A stretch of DNA of 6,392 nucleotides from an uncultured Prevotella sp. (GCA_900557255.1 USSA01000163.1:1-6392); one strand, 5' to 3'; shown: positions 1 through 5,597, counted from the first letter of the stretch. Program-made: numbers and translations. The notes: a model not told the origin generated them from the sequence alone.

Positions 1-117
1 CTTCAGTCACTCAATGAAGATGAACTGATACAACAGCAACAATATCTGCCGACAATAGAAGAACTGGAGATTTCTGGCTTTGACGGGGCTGACGGCAGAG
101 AAAATCAAATAAAATAG
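1..117 (+). CDS. C-terminal end of an unidentified protein (partial)
   Basis: Frame 1 is open from the first base to a TAG at 115-117, giving 38 residues that begin LQSLNEDELIQQQQYLPT and end in GRENQIK. The stretch is acidic and glutamine-rich (QQQQ at about residues 11-14), with no recognisable motif, so I cannot name the product. I treat it as a real gene end because the frame is open from the window edge, and the next promoter (146-177) begins 28 bases after the stop, as expected at a gene boundary. Everything upstream lies outside the window. A chance open frame of this length cannot be excluded. Confidence 0.55.
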   Translation, partial: LQSLNEDELIQQQQYLPTIEELEISGFDGADGRENQIK

Positions 118-128
118 CTTGATTACGC

Positions 129-154
129 AAAATCAAGGCAATATCTTTGATTTT
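129..154 (+). terminator. Weak AT-rich hairpin after the first gene
   Basis: AAAATCAA (129-136) pairs exactly with TTGATTTT (147-154) across a 10-base loop, and two more T residues follow. It lies 11 bases after the stop of the partial gene and overlaps the -33 element of the next promoter. The stem has only two G/C pairs and would be unstable, so it may be chance. Confidence 0.25.
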
Positions 155-177
155 TTAAAAGAAAAATATTATCTTTG
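146..177 (+). promoter_or_regulatory. Bacteroidota-type promoter of the SatD-DUF3307 operon
   Basis: TTTG at 146-149 is followed, after exactly 20 bases, by TATCTTTG at 170-177. This matches the Bacteroidota primary sigma consensus TTTG-N19-21-TAnnTTTG. It lies 29 bases upstream of the ATG at 207, implying a short leader of about 20 bases. No strong Shine-Dalgarno sequence is visible, which is usual in this phylum. Confidence 0.85.
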
Positions 178-206
178 CATCAGATTTAATCAAACTATTC
201 AAGTTT

Positions 207-845
207 ATGATAAAAAGCGTGATTACAGGAGATCTAGTAAACTCCACAAATATTGCTGCAAAATGGAGGCAAACGGTATTGGATACATTGAATGTATGCG
301 CTGCAGATTTTCAGCCTCTAACTCTCTGCAATTTGGAAATGTATCGTGGTGATAGTTTCCAAATAGTTGTTGATAAACCAGACTATGCCTTGGCTGTAGC
401 TATTGCGCTAAGAGCAAAACTTAAAGCAATGACTCCAGGCAAACAGCAGCTTTGGGATGCTAGATTATCCATTGGTATTGGTGACATTTCTTTTGAAAGC
501 GACAATATTGTAACTAGTGATGGAGAGGCTTTTAGATTATCTGGCCGTTCGTTTGACAATATCGGGAAAAAAAGACTGAGCATATCGACTACATGGCCTG
601 ATTTTGATAAATACATGGAGCTGGTCACTCGTTTTGCTGATGACGTAATTACGTCATGGACTGCTAAACAGGCAAAAGTAGTCTATCAGGCAATACTCTT
701 TCCTAAACTTCAGAAAGACCTTGCTGAGGATTTGGGCATGACAAGACAAAACTTTAATTATCACTGGAGTTCTGCTAAGGGTCAGCTAATTCTTGACTAT
801 GTGGAATATTTCAAATCGTTAATTTCAAAATACAATAAGCAGTAA
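207..845 (+). CDS. SatD family protein with C-terminal helix-turn-helix
   Basis: The 212-residue protein carries the signature blocks of the SatD family, named after a gene in a streptococcal acid-tolerance locus: ITGDLVNST at residues 6-14, YRGDSFQ at 46-52, RLSIGIGDI at 86-94 and SDGEAFRLSGR at 104-114. The two Gly-Asp pairs (D9, D49) and the later SDGEAF block are arranged like the two metal aspartates and the GxxxNxA region of class III nucleotide cyclases. This resemblance is my reading, not an established activity. Residues about 165-190 (KDLAEDLGMTRQNFNYHWSS) look like a helix-turn-helix, so DNA or RNA binding is possible. There is no signal peptide or membrane segment, so it should be cytoplasmic. 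The start at 207 fits the promoter spacing. The stop is one base before the next ATG, so the two genes are almost certainly co-transcribed and translationally coupled. Biochemical function is unknown. Confidence 0.85.
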   Translation: MIKSVITGDLVNSTNIAAKWRQTVLDTLNVCAADFQPLTLCNLEMYRGDSFQIVVDKPDYALAVAIALRAKLKAMTPGKQQLWDARLSIGIGDISFESDNIVTSDGEAFRLSGRSFDNIGKKRLSISTTWPDFDKYMELVTRFADDVITSWTAKQAKVVYQAILFPKLQKDLAEDLGMTRQNFNYHWSSAKGQLILDYVEYFKSLISKYNKQ

Positions 846-846
846 C

Positions 847-1560
847 ATGGAATCAATCATCATTTTTATAAAGTTACTCTGCGCCCATCTATGTTCTGAT
901 TTTATACTTCAGACTGATAGTATCAATAATGGGAAGCGCAAACCTGGTATTAAGGGGATTGGTTATCTGTTACTTCATAGTACCATACATGCATGTGTGG
1001 CATATATGTTGGTGGCGGATTGGTTATGCTGGCTTGTACCTTTGGTCATTTTTGCCAGCCATTTTATAATAGACTTGATTAAATGTAGGTGCTATCAGGA
1101 TTCTCTTTCTACATTTCTTGCAGATCAGTTTTTACACATTATAATAATTGGAGTATTATGGTTCTTTTTCTACGGAGATGGTACCATTCTTTCATATATT
1201 GAGAACCATTGTTCTGCAAATGTTTGGTTGACCGTCGTGGCATATATATTAATGTTAAGACCATCTTCTATCTTATTGGGGTTGTTTCTTAATAAATGGA
1301 CACCTGTATCTTCTAACGCACAGAGTTTACCTAATGCCGGACAATGGATAGGTTATATTGAAAGGATCATGATTCTGACATTCGTCCTTGTTGGCAGTTT
1401 CGAAGGAGTCGGCTTCTTGCTAGCAGCAAAGTCTGTTTTCCGTTTTGGTGAATTAAACAAAGCCAAGGAAATTCGCACAACTGAGTATGTGTTGATAGGC
1501 ACTTTTTCTAGCTTCACTATAGCAATTCTTACAGGAATAGCAATAAAAAGTTTATTATAA
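847..1560 (+). CDS. DUF3307 polytopic membrane protein
   Basis: The 237-residue hydrophobic protein shows the DUF3307 pattern of polar residues embedded in membrane helices: AHLCSDFILQ at 13-22 (H14, D18, Q22), H44 and H48 in the next helix, HFIIDLIK at 72-79 and DQFLH at 93-97. The recurring His/Asp/Gln residues suggest a buried metal or catalytic site, which is inference. The second half contains NAGQWIGYIERIMILTFVL (163-181) and KSVFRFGEL (195-203), also typical of longer members, and a final helix at about 214-234. I estimate six to eight membrane segments. The ATG follows the SatD stop by one base, and SatD-DUF3307 adjacency recurs in other genomes to my knowledge, so the two probably act together. 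The gene ends 20 bases before a strong hairpin. The function of DUF3307 is not established. Confidence 0.85.
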   Translation: MESIIIFIKLLCAHLCSDFILQTDSINNGKRKPGIKGIGYLLLHSTIHACVAYMLVADWLCWLVPLVIFASHFIIDLIKCRCYQDSLSTFLADQFLHIIIIGVLWFFFYGDGTILSYIENHCSANVWLTVVAYILMLRPSSILLGLFLNKWTPVSSNAQSLPNAGQWIGYIERIMILTFVLVGSFEGVGFLLAAKSVFRFGELNKAKEIRTTEYVLIGTFSSFTIAILTGIAIKSLL

Positions 1561-1580
1561 GCATCCCTGATTCACAAAAA

Positions 1581-1622
1581 AAAGGTCTATATGTCACGAT
1601 GCAGAGTGGCATATAGATCTTT
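1581..1622 (+). terminator. Intrinsic terminator of the SatD operon; palindrome family copy A
   Basis: A 17-bp stem with an 8-base loop: AAAGGTCTATATGTCAC (1581-1597) pairs with 1606-1622, with two G-U wobbles (1585-1618 and 1594-1609). An A-run precedes it and the T-run 1620-1624 follows it, as for an intrinsic terminator reading rightward from the DUF3307 gene. CATCCC (1562-1567) and GGGATG (1625-1630) could add an outer stem. The sequence GGTCTATATGTCACGATG recurs, in the same sense relative to the upstream gene, in the palindrome at 5420-5462. Confidence 0.85.
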
Positions 1623-1682
1623 TTGGGATGTTAATGCATGTAAAGAAAATCTAATTATCTGTTAGGGGTAAGTTTCAGAAGG

Positions 1683-1722
1683 ACCGCCCCTGGGCTAGGA
1701 GCTTTTGGGCCTTCAGCCCGTA
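1683..1722. repeat. GC-rich, repeat-like segment with short inverted repeats
   Basis: GGGC (1707-1710) and GCCC (1716-1719) form a small hairpin. GGGCT at 1692-1696 can alternatively pair with AGCCC at 1715-1719. The run of CCCCTGGGCTAGGAGC and GGGCC blocks is much richer in G/C than its surroundings and resembles short dispersed palindromic sequences I associate with Bacteroidota genomes. This is from memory, not a search. Together with the hairpin at 1760-1790 it fills the gene-free stretch 1626-1823, in which I see no credible gene. Confidence 0.3.
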
Positions 1723-1759
1723 CTTGAACTACATATGAAAGTTCTGTGTTTAATGGTAA

Positions 1760-1790
1760 AAGCCCCCGAAGCGTATAGCACCAGGGGCTT
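1760..1790 (-). terminator. Probable terminator of the BspA-like/small-ORF unit
   Basis: On the minus strand AAGCCCC (1790-1784) pairs with GGGGCTT (1766-1760) across a 17-base loop, and the T-run continues to TTTT (1761-1758). It lies 33 bases after the stop of the 47-residue ORF and points the same way, so it plausibly ends the transcript from the BspA-like gene. The long loop lowers confidence. Confidence 0.55.
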
Positions 1791-1823
1791 CTTGAATTTT
1801 GCCGTTTGGCGTTATAATGACTG

Positions 1824-1967
1824 TTACTCACCATAATACCAGCCTTCTTCCAATTCTGGTTTATCATCGTCAATGCCTCCTTGACCCATAGTCGAGGCTG
1901 CGAGGAGGGTGCAAGAGGTGATATTTACCACCTGCATCTCTGGCTTTGTATATTCTTTCTTTTTCAT
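1824..1967 (-). CDS. Small 47-residue protein of unknown function
   Basis: Reading leftward from ATG at 1967-1965 to TAA at 1826-1824 gives 47 residues: it begins MKKKEYTKPEMQVVNITSCT, continues LLAASTMGQGG, then an acidic stretch IDDDKPELEEG, and ends WYYGE. A basic start with a K-P motif, a V/I-rich segment ending in a cysteine (C19) followed by LLAAS, and an acidic tail make up a common pattern of short Bacteroidota proteins that I recognise but cannot name functionally. AAAGGAT directly before the ATG may help initiation. It starts 22 bases after the BspA-like stop and is followed by a hairpin, so it probably shares that transcript. C19 in a short hydrophobic context loosely recalls a lipobox, but the preceding segment is too weakly hydrophobic for a convincing lipoprotein signal. 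Overlapping longer frames lack any such composition. Confidence 0.65.
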   Translation of the reverse strand: MKKKEYTKPEMQVVNITSCTLLAASTMGQGGIDDDKPELEEGWYYGE

Positions 1968-1989
1968 ATCCTTTTGATTTTAAAATTCT

Positions 1990-3054
1990 TTACTTAACCA
2001 TGATTTTATAAGTCTTGCTGCCACGCTTCACGATGTTCAGACCCTTCTGCAGACCATTGGTACGACGACCATTCGCATCATAGTATTCTGTATTGGCATC
2101 GTTGCTGATAGCGTTGAGGTTGTCAATGGCAGTAATGCCATCACCCTTTCCGATGCTCAGCATGGCTGCTCTTGCCTGATATTCATTGACAGGATGGATG
2201 TATGCACGCATCGGTTTGATGCCCACGCCATTGCCATCATTCAAGTCAGAGACACGCCAGAACTTATCCTTACCAATGATGTAGTCGTTTTCTGCAAGAC
2301 CCTGATTGCCATTGCCGCCAATCTTGGTGAATGAACCTACGAGTTTGACATCTGTGTTTGTTCCAGCTACTGTTGGGGCAGTTGCAATTTCTGCATTGCT
2401 TGCAGAAAGACTAAGTGATGTCTTACCCTCATTCATCTTGAAGAGCACCGGAGTGCCGGCAGGGATTATGCCTTCTTCGCTACTCTCAAGAGTGATGCAT
2501 TTATTATCCGCATCAATACCAGTAAGACTATAGAACTTACATTCTGTTTCTTGGCTCTGGTCAATGGCGAAAGGCAAGCAGGGCGTTCCCCAGGTGGAAC
2601 CTTTAGGGATATCTCGGCAGTAAGATGCATCCTTGGCTGCGAACTGCTCATAAGCCACGAAGTCCTTGCCGTCTTCAAGAATAAGATTCTCCGCAGCAAG
2701 AGTTTCTCCCGCTGCTCCTATCATCTCCTCACCATTTTTACCTACCAGCTTGGTGAAGTAGCCAGTCTTGTAGTTGGCGTAGTGGTGGTCGATCTTGTCT
2801 GAGTTATTCATATAATCTATAAAACCTTTAAGGTTTGTGCAGCCAGAGAACATATCAGAACCATTTTTTACTTTTATTGTAACAAACTTGTCGCCGGCGT
2901 AGATGGTTGTAAGAGCGGAGCATGCACGGAACATGCTTTTCATATACCGCACCTTCTTTGTATTGAAATTAGAGAGGTCGAGCGAAGAGAGAGCTGAGCA
3001 GCCATAGAACATGTTTACCATACTCTCCACCTTCTCTGTATTGAAATGCGACAC
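1990..3054 (-). pseudogene. 5'-truncated BspA-like leucine-rich-repeat surface protein
   Basis: The open frame gives 354 residues. Residues 1-75 contain about three BspA/DUF285 repeats: SHFNTEKVESMVNMFYGCSA, LDLSNFNTKKVRYMKSMF and SDMFSGCTNLKGF. The middle (about 100-320) is a beta-rich region seen in secreted Prevotella proteins. The last 30 residues (YYDANGRRTNGLQKG, then NIVKRGSKTYKIMVK) match the C-terminal tail common in S. copri-like surface proteins. BspA proteins mediate adhesion in characterised relatives and need a signal peptide. Here the frame begins in mid-repeat at a GTG (3054-3052), an in-frame TGA lies at 3075-3073, and no hydrophobic leader or promoter can be seen. An ATG at 3076-3074 (MKKYVKK) is in another frame and yields no signal peptide. 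I therefore call it a remnant that has lost its start. It could still be translated as a cytoplasmic fragment, or be the active half of a rearranging gene. Confidence 0.7.
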
Positions 3055-3113
3055 ATTTTTTAACGTATTTTTTCATTTCGCGATGCGTTTTCCTGGTATT
3101 TATCGAAAAATGG

Positions 3114-3478
3114 TTAATCCTGCTTTTTATCATCTGGGGCTACATTTTCAGTCATTTTCTCCCGCCATTCGGCAGGAGTACAACCTTCTTTTAACTTGAA
3201 AATGCGGTACAGATAGGTGCGGGTAGAGAAGCCACAAAACGTACCTCGGCAAGCCTGAGGCGGAAGGTGGAGTTTAGGCATGAAGTGAAGTAGCGTGCCA
3301 ATTCATCCTTGGAAATATCCAGCGAGCGCGACATGGTAACCATAATTCAATATGGTATCCCCCCGCCGGCGCACCAGTCTTCCAGTTTCTCTCACTTCTC
3401 CTTCCGGAGTCTTTCAGAAAACTTCGAATGTAAAGTCTTTTCCTTGTCAGTATATTCAAGTAACTTGCGAAACTTTAG
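3114..3478 (-). pseudogene. Decayed AraC-family regulator (C-terminal half)
   Basis: Read on the minus strand, one frame from about 3478 gives KFRKLLEYTDKEKTLHSKF followed by SERLRKEK, a TGA (3394-3392), EKLEDW, a second TGA (3349-3347), and then SLDISKDELARYF and LNSTFRLRLAEV, the first helix-turn-helix of an AraC DNA-binding domain. A different frame from 3239 gives FCGFSTRTYLYRIFKLKEG, CTPAEWREKMTE and a TAA at 3116-3114, the second helix-turn-helix and AraC end. The part normally linking the two (roughly 15 residues) is missing, so a deletion has also shifted the frame. Two stops plus a frameshift mean the gene is dead. The charged N-terminal piece looks like a coiled coil, as in membrane-anchored or hybrid regulators. 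Anything upstream of 3478 is gone; palindrome copy B begins just beyond. Confidence 0.8.
3145..3185. repeat. 41-bp direct repeat, left copy (AraC 3' end)
   Basis: This stretch matches 5530-5570 in 39 of 41 positions and in the same orientation. On the minus strand it encodes GCTPAEWREKMTE, the end of the AraC domain. Differences are T/C at 3152 versus 5537 and C/T at 3173 versus 5558; both copies keep the reading frame. Confidence 0.9.
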
Positions 3479-3490
3479 TTACCATATATT

Positions 3491-3535
3491 CAAGGGTCTA
3501 TACGCCTCCTGTTCATCGTGCCATATAGACCCTTG
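3491..3535 (-). terminator. Palindrome family copy B, after the ATPase gene
   Basis: CAAGGGTCTATA (3491-3502) pairs perfectly with TATAGACCCTTG (3524-3535), giving a 12-bp stem around a partly paired 21-base interior. It begins 16 bases beyond the ATPase stop. It matches copy C in 41 of 43 positions. In the sense of the ATPase gene its 3' side reads CCCTTGAATAT, a poor T-run, so it would be a weaker terminator than copies A and C. The conserved interior suggests that stem formation is not the only constraint. Confidence 0.75.
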
Positions 3536-3551
3536 CTGTTTTCTAAGTATT

Positions 3552-5273
3552 TTAGCACTCCGTTACTTTCCACAAGTCATTACCTTTATAGATGATGGCT
3601 ATCTTGTGGATAGGCTTTCCATTCATCAGCTGTGGCAATCTTGCGTCTTGCACATATTGCTCCAACTGAGTCCTTGCTTCTTCCAATGCCTTGTTTCCTT
3701 CTTCATCGGTATCGCCCGTTTTCAGATATTTCAACTCCAAGAGGTAGGCATGGGCAACCTCTGGGAAACGGGTGAGATCTGGAATCATCGTCAAGTCGCA
3801 ATAACCGCCGTTCAACTCCATTTCCTGGATGATGTAGTAATAACCACTATGGTTGAGATAAGCAGCGATGAAACCTTGCAGATTGCGCTCTGCCTGAATG
3901 CTGGAGTGAATACTTGTGCAGTTTCTGTAACCCTCGGCGATGTATTCGATGGCTGGCTTGATGTTACCATCCAGAGCCATTACATCGTATCGGTCGGCAA
4001 GATGATTATTGTTGATTTTTGCATCCCTGTTGTATTCATCCAACACATAGCCGTAATATTGGCGGCGTACATTCTCGTTGGGGATTCCTAACTTTACTCT
4101 TCTGCCACGCTTGCCAATGATGGTCAGCATGCCGTAATAGTAGAGCAGACTTGGGAACAAGTCTGGGTCAACCAAATCTTCAGCAGGGAAACTTTCTCTC
4201 AGCTCCGCCCAGATGTAACCTTGGTTGATGATTTCTTTCAGCACGCTTTTGCGGTCGCCCTGCAGCTTGTCCAGGAAGATGATCTTCTTCATCTTGGCAT
4301 AATCGGTCATGGTGTTTGGGTCAACCATCTCGTCAGGTGCTTTGCCAAAACGGATGAAATGGCGGAGATAATAGATAACCATATCCGAATTGAACATCTT
4401 GGGGTCTGTAACCAGACTGTCCTTCGCGAAGCAATAGTTGTCATACCAAGGCTTCATGTCGGTAATCAGCTGGTCGGTCGGAACCTTGATGAGTCCTACT
4501 TCTCTGTAGTATTCTATCATTTCCCGTACCTCGTTCTCGCTGAATCCCAGCATCATGTTGAACATGGGGTCCATGGAGAGATTGGTGCCGATGTTATAGC
4601 CGCTGTTGAGGTCGTTCACGGTGACAGGACTTACTCCCATCATCATGATGCGTTGGAACATTCCCTTGAATAGCTTAAAGAAATCACGGTAGAAGCCTTG
4701 TGCATGAGTCAAGGCATGATACACAGCTTCTCCTTCTTCGCTCAGGATATTGTTGGTGAAGTTGTCGTACTCGTCGATGATGAGGTAAAGTTGCGTACCT
4801 TTTCTCTTGGAATAAGTATTCAGTGCATTCAGCTTATAGGAGGCACCGGAAAAGCCAAGGTATTCCTCCATGTTGAAATCTTCATCATAATAGGCTGCAT
4901 ACTTTTTGATAAAACCATCTAGTACGCTGTTGCAATATAAATTGAAGTTTTCTTCCAAAGTACCAGGTCCTGCAGCAGCTCTGGAGAAATCGAAATACAA
5001 AACCTGATATTGTCCAAGTCCTTCGGTTGGATGCGACTCAATCCAAGTATCCTTGAATGTGGTATGGAACGAGTCTTTCTTCTCGATGTCGTAGTAGGCT
5101 TGAAGCATCGTGAGGAAGACACTCTTGCCAAAACGGCGTGGGCGGATGAGATAGAGAAAGTCTCCTGCTTCCTCCATCTTAGGTATAAACATAGTCTTGT
5201 CAGCACAGTATCTGTTCTGACTCTTAATCCATGTATAATCGGCAACACCGTATGGTAATCTCTTGTAATCCAT
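3552..5273 (-). CDS. AAA-ATPase_like / PD-(D/E)XK nuclease-like protein
   Basis: The 573-residue protein has the layout of the AAA-ATPase_like plus PD-(D/E)XK (DUF1703-type) family. The N-terminal LPYGVADYTWIKSQNRYCADKT (in part, residues 6-27) leads to the phosphate-binding loop RPRRFGKS (44-51). A Walker B segment QLYLIIDEYD (161-170) has D167/E168, and MGVSPVT (212-218) fits the sensor region. The C-terminal part contains GGYCDLTMIP (489-498) and YLLELKYLK (510-518); D493, E513 and K515 form a plausible PD-(D/E)XK active site. It is therefore predicted to couple ATP binding to nuclease or nucleic-acid processing in the cytoplasm. The family is abundant in Bacteroidota and its role is unproven. 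The length is normal and all motifs are intact, so it is probably functional. It is transcribed alone from its own promoter and followed by palindrome copy B. Flanking AraC fragments suggest arrival by recombination. Confidence 0.9.
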   Translation of the reverse strand: MDYKRLPYGVADYTWIKSQNRYCADKTMFIPKMEEAGDFLYLIRPRRFGKSVFLTMLQAYYDIEKKDSFHTTFKDTWIESHPTEGLGQYQVLYFDFSRAAAGPGTLEENFNLYCNSVLDGFIKKYAAYYDEDFNMEEYLGFSGASYKLNALNTYSKRKGTQLYLIIDEYDNFTNNILSEEGEAVYHALTHAQGFYRDFFKLFKGMFQRIMMMGVSPVTVNDLNSGYNIGTNLSMDPMFNMMLGFSENEVREMIEYYREVGLIKVPTDQLITDMKPWYDNYCFAKDSLVTDPKMFNSDMVIYYLRHFIRFGKAPDEMVDPNTMTDYAKMKKIIFLDKLQGDRKSVLKEIINQGYIWAELRESFPAEDLVDPDLFPSLLYYYGMLTIIGKRGRRVKLGIPNENVRRQYYGYVLDEYNRDAKINNNHLADRYDVMALDGNIKPAIEYIAEGYRNCTSIHSSIQAERNLQGFIAAYLNHSGYYYIIQEMELNGGYCDLTMIPDLTRFPEVAHAYLLELKYLKTGDTDEEGNKALEEARTQLEQYVQDARLPQLMNGKPIHKIAIIYKGNDLWKVTEC

Positions 5274-5310
5274 ATCTTCTTCGTTTTATAGAGTGCAACT
5301 TATCTGATTG

Positions 5311-5342
5311 CAAAGATAGTGCAAATAATCGGGAATAGCAAG
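5311..5342 (-). promoter_or_regulatory. Bacteroidota-type promoter of the ATPase gene
   Basis: On the minus strand CTTG (5342-5339) is followed after 20 bases by TATCTTTG (5318-5311), matching the TTTG-N20-TAnnTTTG pattern with one change in the first element. The -7 element ends 37 bases before the ATG at 5273, implying a leader of about 30 bases. The remaining upstream sequence to palindrome copy C shows no other signal I can support. Confidence 0.75.
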
Positions 5343-5419
5343 GCTTTTCTCAAAAACTTCCTTAAATGATGCTTTTTCGTTGTAGTAAATTTAATATCCG
5401 CAAAGCTGGTATATGCAAA

Positions 5420-5462
5420 AAGGGTCTATACGCCACCTGTTCATCGTGACATATAGACCCTT
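5420..5462 (-). terminator. Palindrome family copy C, intrinsic terminator upstream of the ATPase gene
   Basis: AAGGGTCTATA (5420-5430) pairs with TATAGACCCTT (5452-5462), an 11-bp perfect stem with a partly paired interior (GCCAC near 5432-5436, GTGAC near 5446-5450). Read leftward, the stem is followed by CTTTTTGC, a T-run typical of an intrinsic terminator. It would stop minus-strand transcripts coming from the AraC remnant or the lipoprotein gene before they reach the ATPase promoter. It is nearly identical to copy B (41/43) and shares 18 consecutive bases with copy A in the same gene-relative orientation. Confidence 0.8.
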
Positions 5463-5481
5463 GTCGTTTTTTATTCATTTT

Positions 5482-5530
5482 ATCCATCGTATTGAATAAA
5501 ATCAGTACTTTTTTATTCAATACGATGGAT
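5482..5530. repeat. 20-bp perfect inverted repeat
   Basis: ATCCATCGTATTGAATAAAA (5482-5501) is the exact reverse complement of 5511-5530, with a 9-base loop TCAGTACTT. The right arm includes the last four codons and stop (NPSY, TGA 5519-5517) of the AraC-tail remnant, so the left arm is an inverted copy of that gene end. On neither strand does a clear T-run follow, so it is not a standard terminator. It could act as an mRNA 3'-end hairpin, or be a scar of a rearrangement. Confidence 0.85.
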
Positions 5531-5571
5531 TTTCAGCCATTTTCTCCCGCCATTCGGTAGGAGTACAACCA
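5517..5571 (-). pseudogene. AraC-family C-terminal remnant
   Basis: On the minus strand the frame reads GCTPTEWREKMAENPSY and stops at TGA (5519-5517). This is the very end of an AraC DNA-binding domain and is nearly identical to the end of the decayed gene at 3114-3478 over 41 bases, but with a different last few residues. Upstream of about 5571 similarity stops and the sequence runs into an AT-rich stretch and a hairpin, so only about 18 codons survive. It is a fragment, probably left by recombination or deletion. Confidence 0.75.
5530..5570. repeat. 41-bp direct repeat, right copy (AraC 3' end)
   Basis: This is the second copy of the segment at 3145-3185, with 39 of 41 bases identical and the same orientation. 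The pair lies on either side of the ATPase gene, about 2.4 kb apart. The copy overlaps the right arm of the 20-bp inverted repeat by its first base. Confidence 0.9.
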
Positions 5572-5597
5572 AAAGCGTTCTTTGTATATATGCAACA

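Noticed and set aside
1655..1873. A 72-residue minus-strand open frame
   Set aside because: It overlaps the better-supported 47-residue ORF in another frame and runs through the terminator hairpin and GC-rich repeat-like sequence. Its composition (RAEGPKAPSPGAV) is what such repeats yield by chance.
3018..3076. ATG at 3076 (MKKYVKK) as the true start of the BspA-like gene, with a programmed frameshift
   Set aside because: The start looks tempting, but the following residues are not a hydrophobic signal peptide, no slippery site plus structure is evident, and the frame soon closes. Simple truncation explains it better.
3309..4091. A 260-residue plus-strand open frame
   Set aside because: Most of it lies antisense to the ATPase gene and the rest crosses the AraC remnant and palindrome B. 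It has no recognisable motif, while the opposite strand has a complete family match.
4221..4673. A 150-residue plus-strand open frame rich in His and Val
   Set aside because: It lies wholly inside the ATPase gene on the other strand and is a shadow of its codon usage.
3491..5463. Palindromes B and C as a CRISPR array or as insertion-sequence terminal repeats
   Set aside because: They are 1.9 kb apart with a gene between, are themselves palindromes in direct rather than inverted orientation, and a third copy lies after an unrelated gene. No transposase is encoded between them.
5364..5477. A 37-residue minus-strand ORF starting MNKKRQGS
   Set aside because: Most of it is the palindrome copy C itself, and it runs over the ATPase upstream region. 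It has no start signal and no protein-like composition.
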